Below the pieces are notes generated by a model. The model searched no databases, was not told the DNA's origin, and worked only from the letters and a program-made list of their open reading frames with translations. Shown here piece by piece: positions 4,814 through 6,125 of a stretch of DNA of 6,125 bases. Position 1 is the stretch's first letter. Every line of letters begins with the position of its first letter. A program made the translations under genes and the position numbers. Source of the stretch: Butyricicoccus_A sp964513445 (lineage in GTDB: Bacteria > Bacillota > Clostridia > Oscillospirales > Butyricicoccaceae); the NCBI GenBank assembly GCA_964513445.1, contig CAZEMM010000092.1, positions 1-6,125 on the forward strand, given 5' to 3'.

Positions 4814-6019
4814 ATGAGCAACAAATGCAATCGGGCTACGGCCTGTGGAAATGACAGGCATGTCGTTTTATTTGGCAAGGTAGGCAGCGGAAAGACCAGC
4901 ATTTTTAATCAGCTGGTGGATCATGCGGAAAAGTCGCCGGAATCGGAATGTGATCCGATTGTCGGTGTTTGCAGGCTGGGGCAGGTTGGCTCCATCGTGC
5001 TGATTGACACCGGCCGATTTAACGGCGCGGCAGAGCTAAAGGATGAGGCGGAGCACATGCGCAGGACGTACAACATCGTGCGCCGCGCGGATATCGCAAT
5101 TTATGTGACCGACCTGCAGGAGTTTGACCGTGAAGCCTATAAGCGCGACCGGGAATGGATCAATCGCAATATGGTGCCGTTTTTGTTGGTATTTAACCGG
5201 TGCGACGAGGCATATGCCGGCGATATTGCGCGATACAAGACGGAATTTCCGGAGGCGATTTTTATCTCCGCCAACACACCCGGTTCCATTTCACTGCTGC
5301 GCGCGCGGCTTTCTCAGATGCTGCGTGAGCTCAATGAACGGGAAGCCCCGCTGATTCCAAAGGATTTGGTCAAGCCGGGCGATTATGTCCTGCTGCTCGT
5401 GACAAGGGGCGGCGACAGCCCGATTCGCAGTGAACAGAGCATGATTACCCAGCTGATTGCGCATGGCGCGCACTGTGTCGTTGCGGATGAGACCAGCGTA
5501 AAGCAGGTGCTCGCGGAGCTGCCGCGTGTCAACCTGGTTATTGCCTATGCCCGCTCGTTTGCCTATATGCGAGATGCCATTCCAGAGGACATCCCGCTCA
5601 CCTCGTATTCCTTGCTGTACGGCATGCAGAGCGGTTCGCTTGGGGCGTTCATACAGGGCGCGCATACGGTCAATACGCTCACGGAATCCAGCCGCGTGCT
5701 CATCACAGAGGGCTGCATGCATGGCAGCAATCATCGTGATATCGGACGCGTGAAGATTCCGCGCGCGCTGCGCAGACTGGCTGGCGAGGGTCTGCGCATC
5801 GACTATACCTTTGGCCCGGATCTGCCGGAGGACATTGAAAAATATGATCTGGTGATTCATTGCTCCGGCTGCTCCATGACGCTGCGCGCGGTGCAGGCCC
5901 GTGTGGCCTATTGTCAGGAGGCAGGTGTGCCGATCGCCAATTACGGCACGGTTTTGGCAGAGCTGGCCGGCATTTTGCCGCGCTGCACCAAGGTACTGCT
6001 GCCGGACGAAGACAGGTAA
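4814..6019 (+). CDS. hydF: [FeFe]-hydrogenase H-cluster maturation GTPase HydF, divergent G motifs
   Basis: HydF is the cytoplasmic scaffold on which the 2Fe subcluster of [FeFe]-hydrogenase is completed, with HydE and HydG, before transfer to the apo-hydrogenase. The 401 residues match the family's usual length and its order: GTPase domain, dimerisation domain, cluster-binding domain. Seen: P-loop GKVGSGKT (21-28), NRCD (128-131) and SAN (152-154) for the GTPase. LTSYSLLYG (262-270), DIGRVKIPR (309-317) and GVPIANYG (371-378) are HydF signatures. Cluster ligands C301-x-H303 and H349-C350-x2-C353 are intact, 45 residues apart. Odd: the G3 motif reads DTGR (65-68) rather than DTAG. The usual TTTDPV stretch is SECDPI (44-49). 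G4 has Arg for Lys. The APKGRLILP-like block is replaced by SPIRSEQSM (202-210). GTP hydrolysis may be weakened. The gene stands alone between a promoter and a strong terminator, without hydE or hydG nearby. A HydF-derived paralogue is the main alternative. Confidence 0.9.
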   Translation: MSNKCNRATACGNDRHVVLFGKVGSGKTSIFNQLVDHAEKSPESECDPIVGVCRLGQVGSIVLIDTGRFNGAAELKDEAEHMRRTYNIVRRADIAIYVTDLQEFDREAYKRDREWINRNMVPFLLVFNRCDEAYAGDIARYKTEFPEAIFISANTPGSISLLRARLSQMLRELNEREAPLIPKDLVKPGDYVLLLVTRGGDSPIRSEQSMITQLIAHGAHCVVADETSVKQVLAELPRVNLVIAYARSFAYMRDAIPEDIPLTSYSLLYGMQSGSLGAFIQGAHTVNTLTESSRVLITEGCMHGSNHRDIGRVKIPRALRRLAGEGLRIDYTFGPDLPEDIEKYDLVIHCSGCSMTLRAVQARVAYCQEAGVPIANYGTVLAELAGILPRCTKVLLPDEDR

Positions 6020-6043
6020 TGCGACAAAAGCAAGTGATATACG

Positions 6044-6075
6044 AAGACGGCGAGCCCGCGCTCGCCGTCTTTTTT
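6044..6075 (+). terminator. Strong intrinsic terminator after hydF
   Basis: AAGACGGCGAGC (6044-6055) pairs perfectly with GCTCGCCGTCTT (6060-6071) around a CCGC loop, and the T-run extends from 6070 to 6075. It lies 25 bases after the hydF stop and is a textbook Rho-independent terminator. It also appears to be the target site of the intron-like sequence that starts at 6078. Confidence 0.93.
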
Positions 6076-6077
6076 GC

Positions 6078-6125
6078 GTGCGCCTGGTGAGCGCACGTTC
6101 TATAGGGTGAAAGACCCGAATCCGC
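6078..6125 (+). mobile_element. Group IIC intron, 5' end (start of domain I; remainder outside window)
   Basis: GTGCGCC at 6078-6084 fits the GTGYG 5' boundary of bacterial group II introns. A first hairpin pairs GTGCGC (6078-6083) with GCGCAC (6091-6096). Next comes CTATAGGGTGA (6100-6110), then a small hairpin GGGT/ACCC (6105-6108, 6114-6117) and CCCGAA (6115-6120). This order closely matches the start of the Oceanobacillus group IIC intron as I remember it. The boundary lies two bases after the T-tract of the hydF terminator and in the same orientation, the known insertion preference of group IIC introns. Only 48 bases are visible, so the reverse transcriptase/maturase ORF, domain V and the 3' boundary cannot be checked here. 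Confidence 0.72.

Noticed and set aside
5291..5860. A 189-codon minus-strand open frame inside hydF.
   Set aside because: It is fully antisense to conserved HydF motifs and shows no recognisable domain.

Overview
The window reads as chromosome from a GC-rich low-redox Firmicute. A member of the Clostridia, perhaps Oscillospirales/Ruminococcaceae-like, fits best. The reasons are the holB-ricT pair (a Firmicute arrangement), strong AGGAGG-type ribosome binding sites, a FabT-like MarR regulator and an [FeFe]-hydrogenase maturase (HydF), which implies anaerobic H2 metabolism. The species assignment is inference. All recognisable genes lie on the + strand.

Positions 1-4050 hold a tight housekeeping cluster. 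It begins with the C-terminal third of an alanine racemase-like enzyme. This overlaps by 8 bases a PLP-dependent Orn/Lys/Arg decarboxylase-family protein of the YaaO type. Next come holB (DNA polymerase III delta' subunit) and ricT (PSP1/YaaT, the Fe-S subunit of the Ric complex), and the cluster ends in an intrinsic terminator. An extended -10 promoter lies inside the 3' end of the decarboxylase-like gene and could drive holB-ricT separately. RicT carries an unusually long, charged, disordered C-terminal tail.

Positions 4050-4660 hold a stand-alone MarR-family gene resembling FabT, the fatty-acid synthesis repressor. The -35 box of its promoter lies inside a perfect 11-base palindrome, TTGATAATCAA. 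That sequence matches the core of the FabT box as I remember it, so autoregulation is likely.

Positions 4660-6075 hold a monocistronic hydF with its own extended -10 promoter, a structured leader and a strong terminator. The protein keeps the CxH...HCxxC cluster ligands of HydF, but its GTPase G2, G3 and G4 motifs depart from consensus.

Positions 6078-6125 look like the 5' end of a group IIC intron: GTGCGCC, a first hairpin, then CTATAGGGTGA...CCCGAA. It starts two bases after the T-tract of the hydF terminator, the classic landing place for group IIC introns. The rest, including any reverse transcriptase, lies outside the window. This is the most interesting item. I see no CRISPR array, tRNA, rRNA or wholly unknown multi-gene system here.
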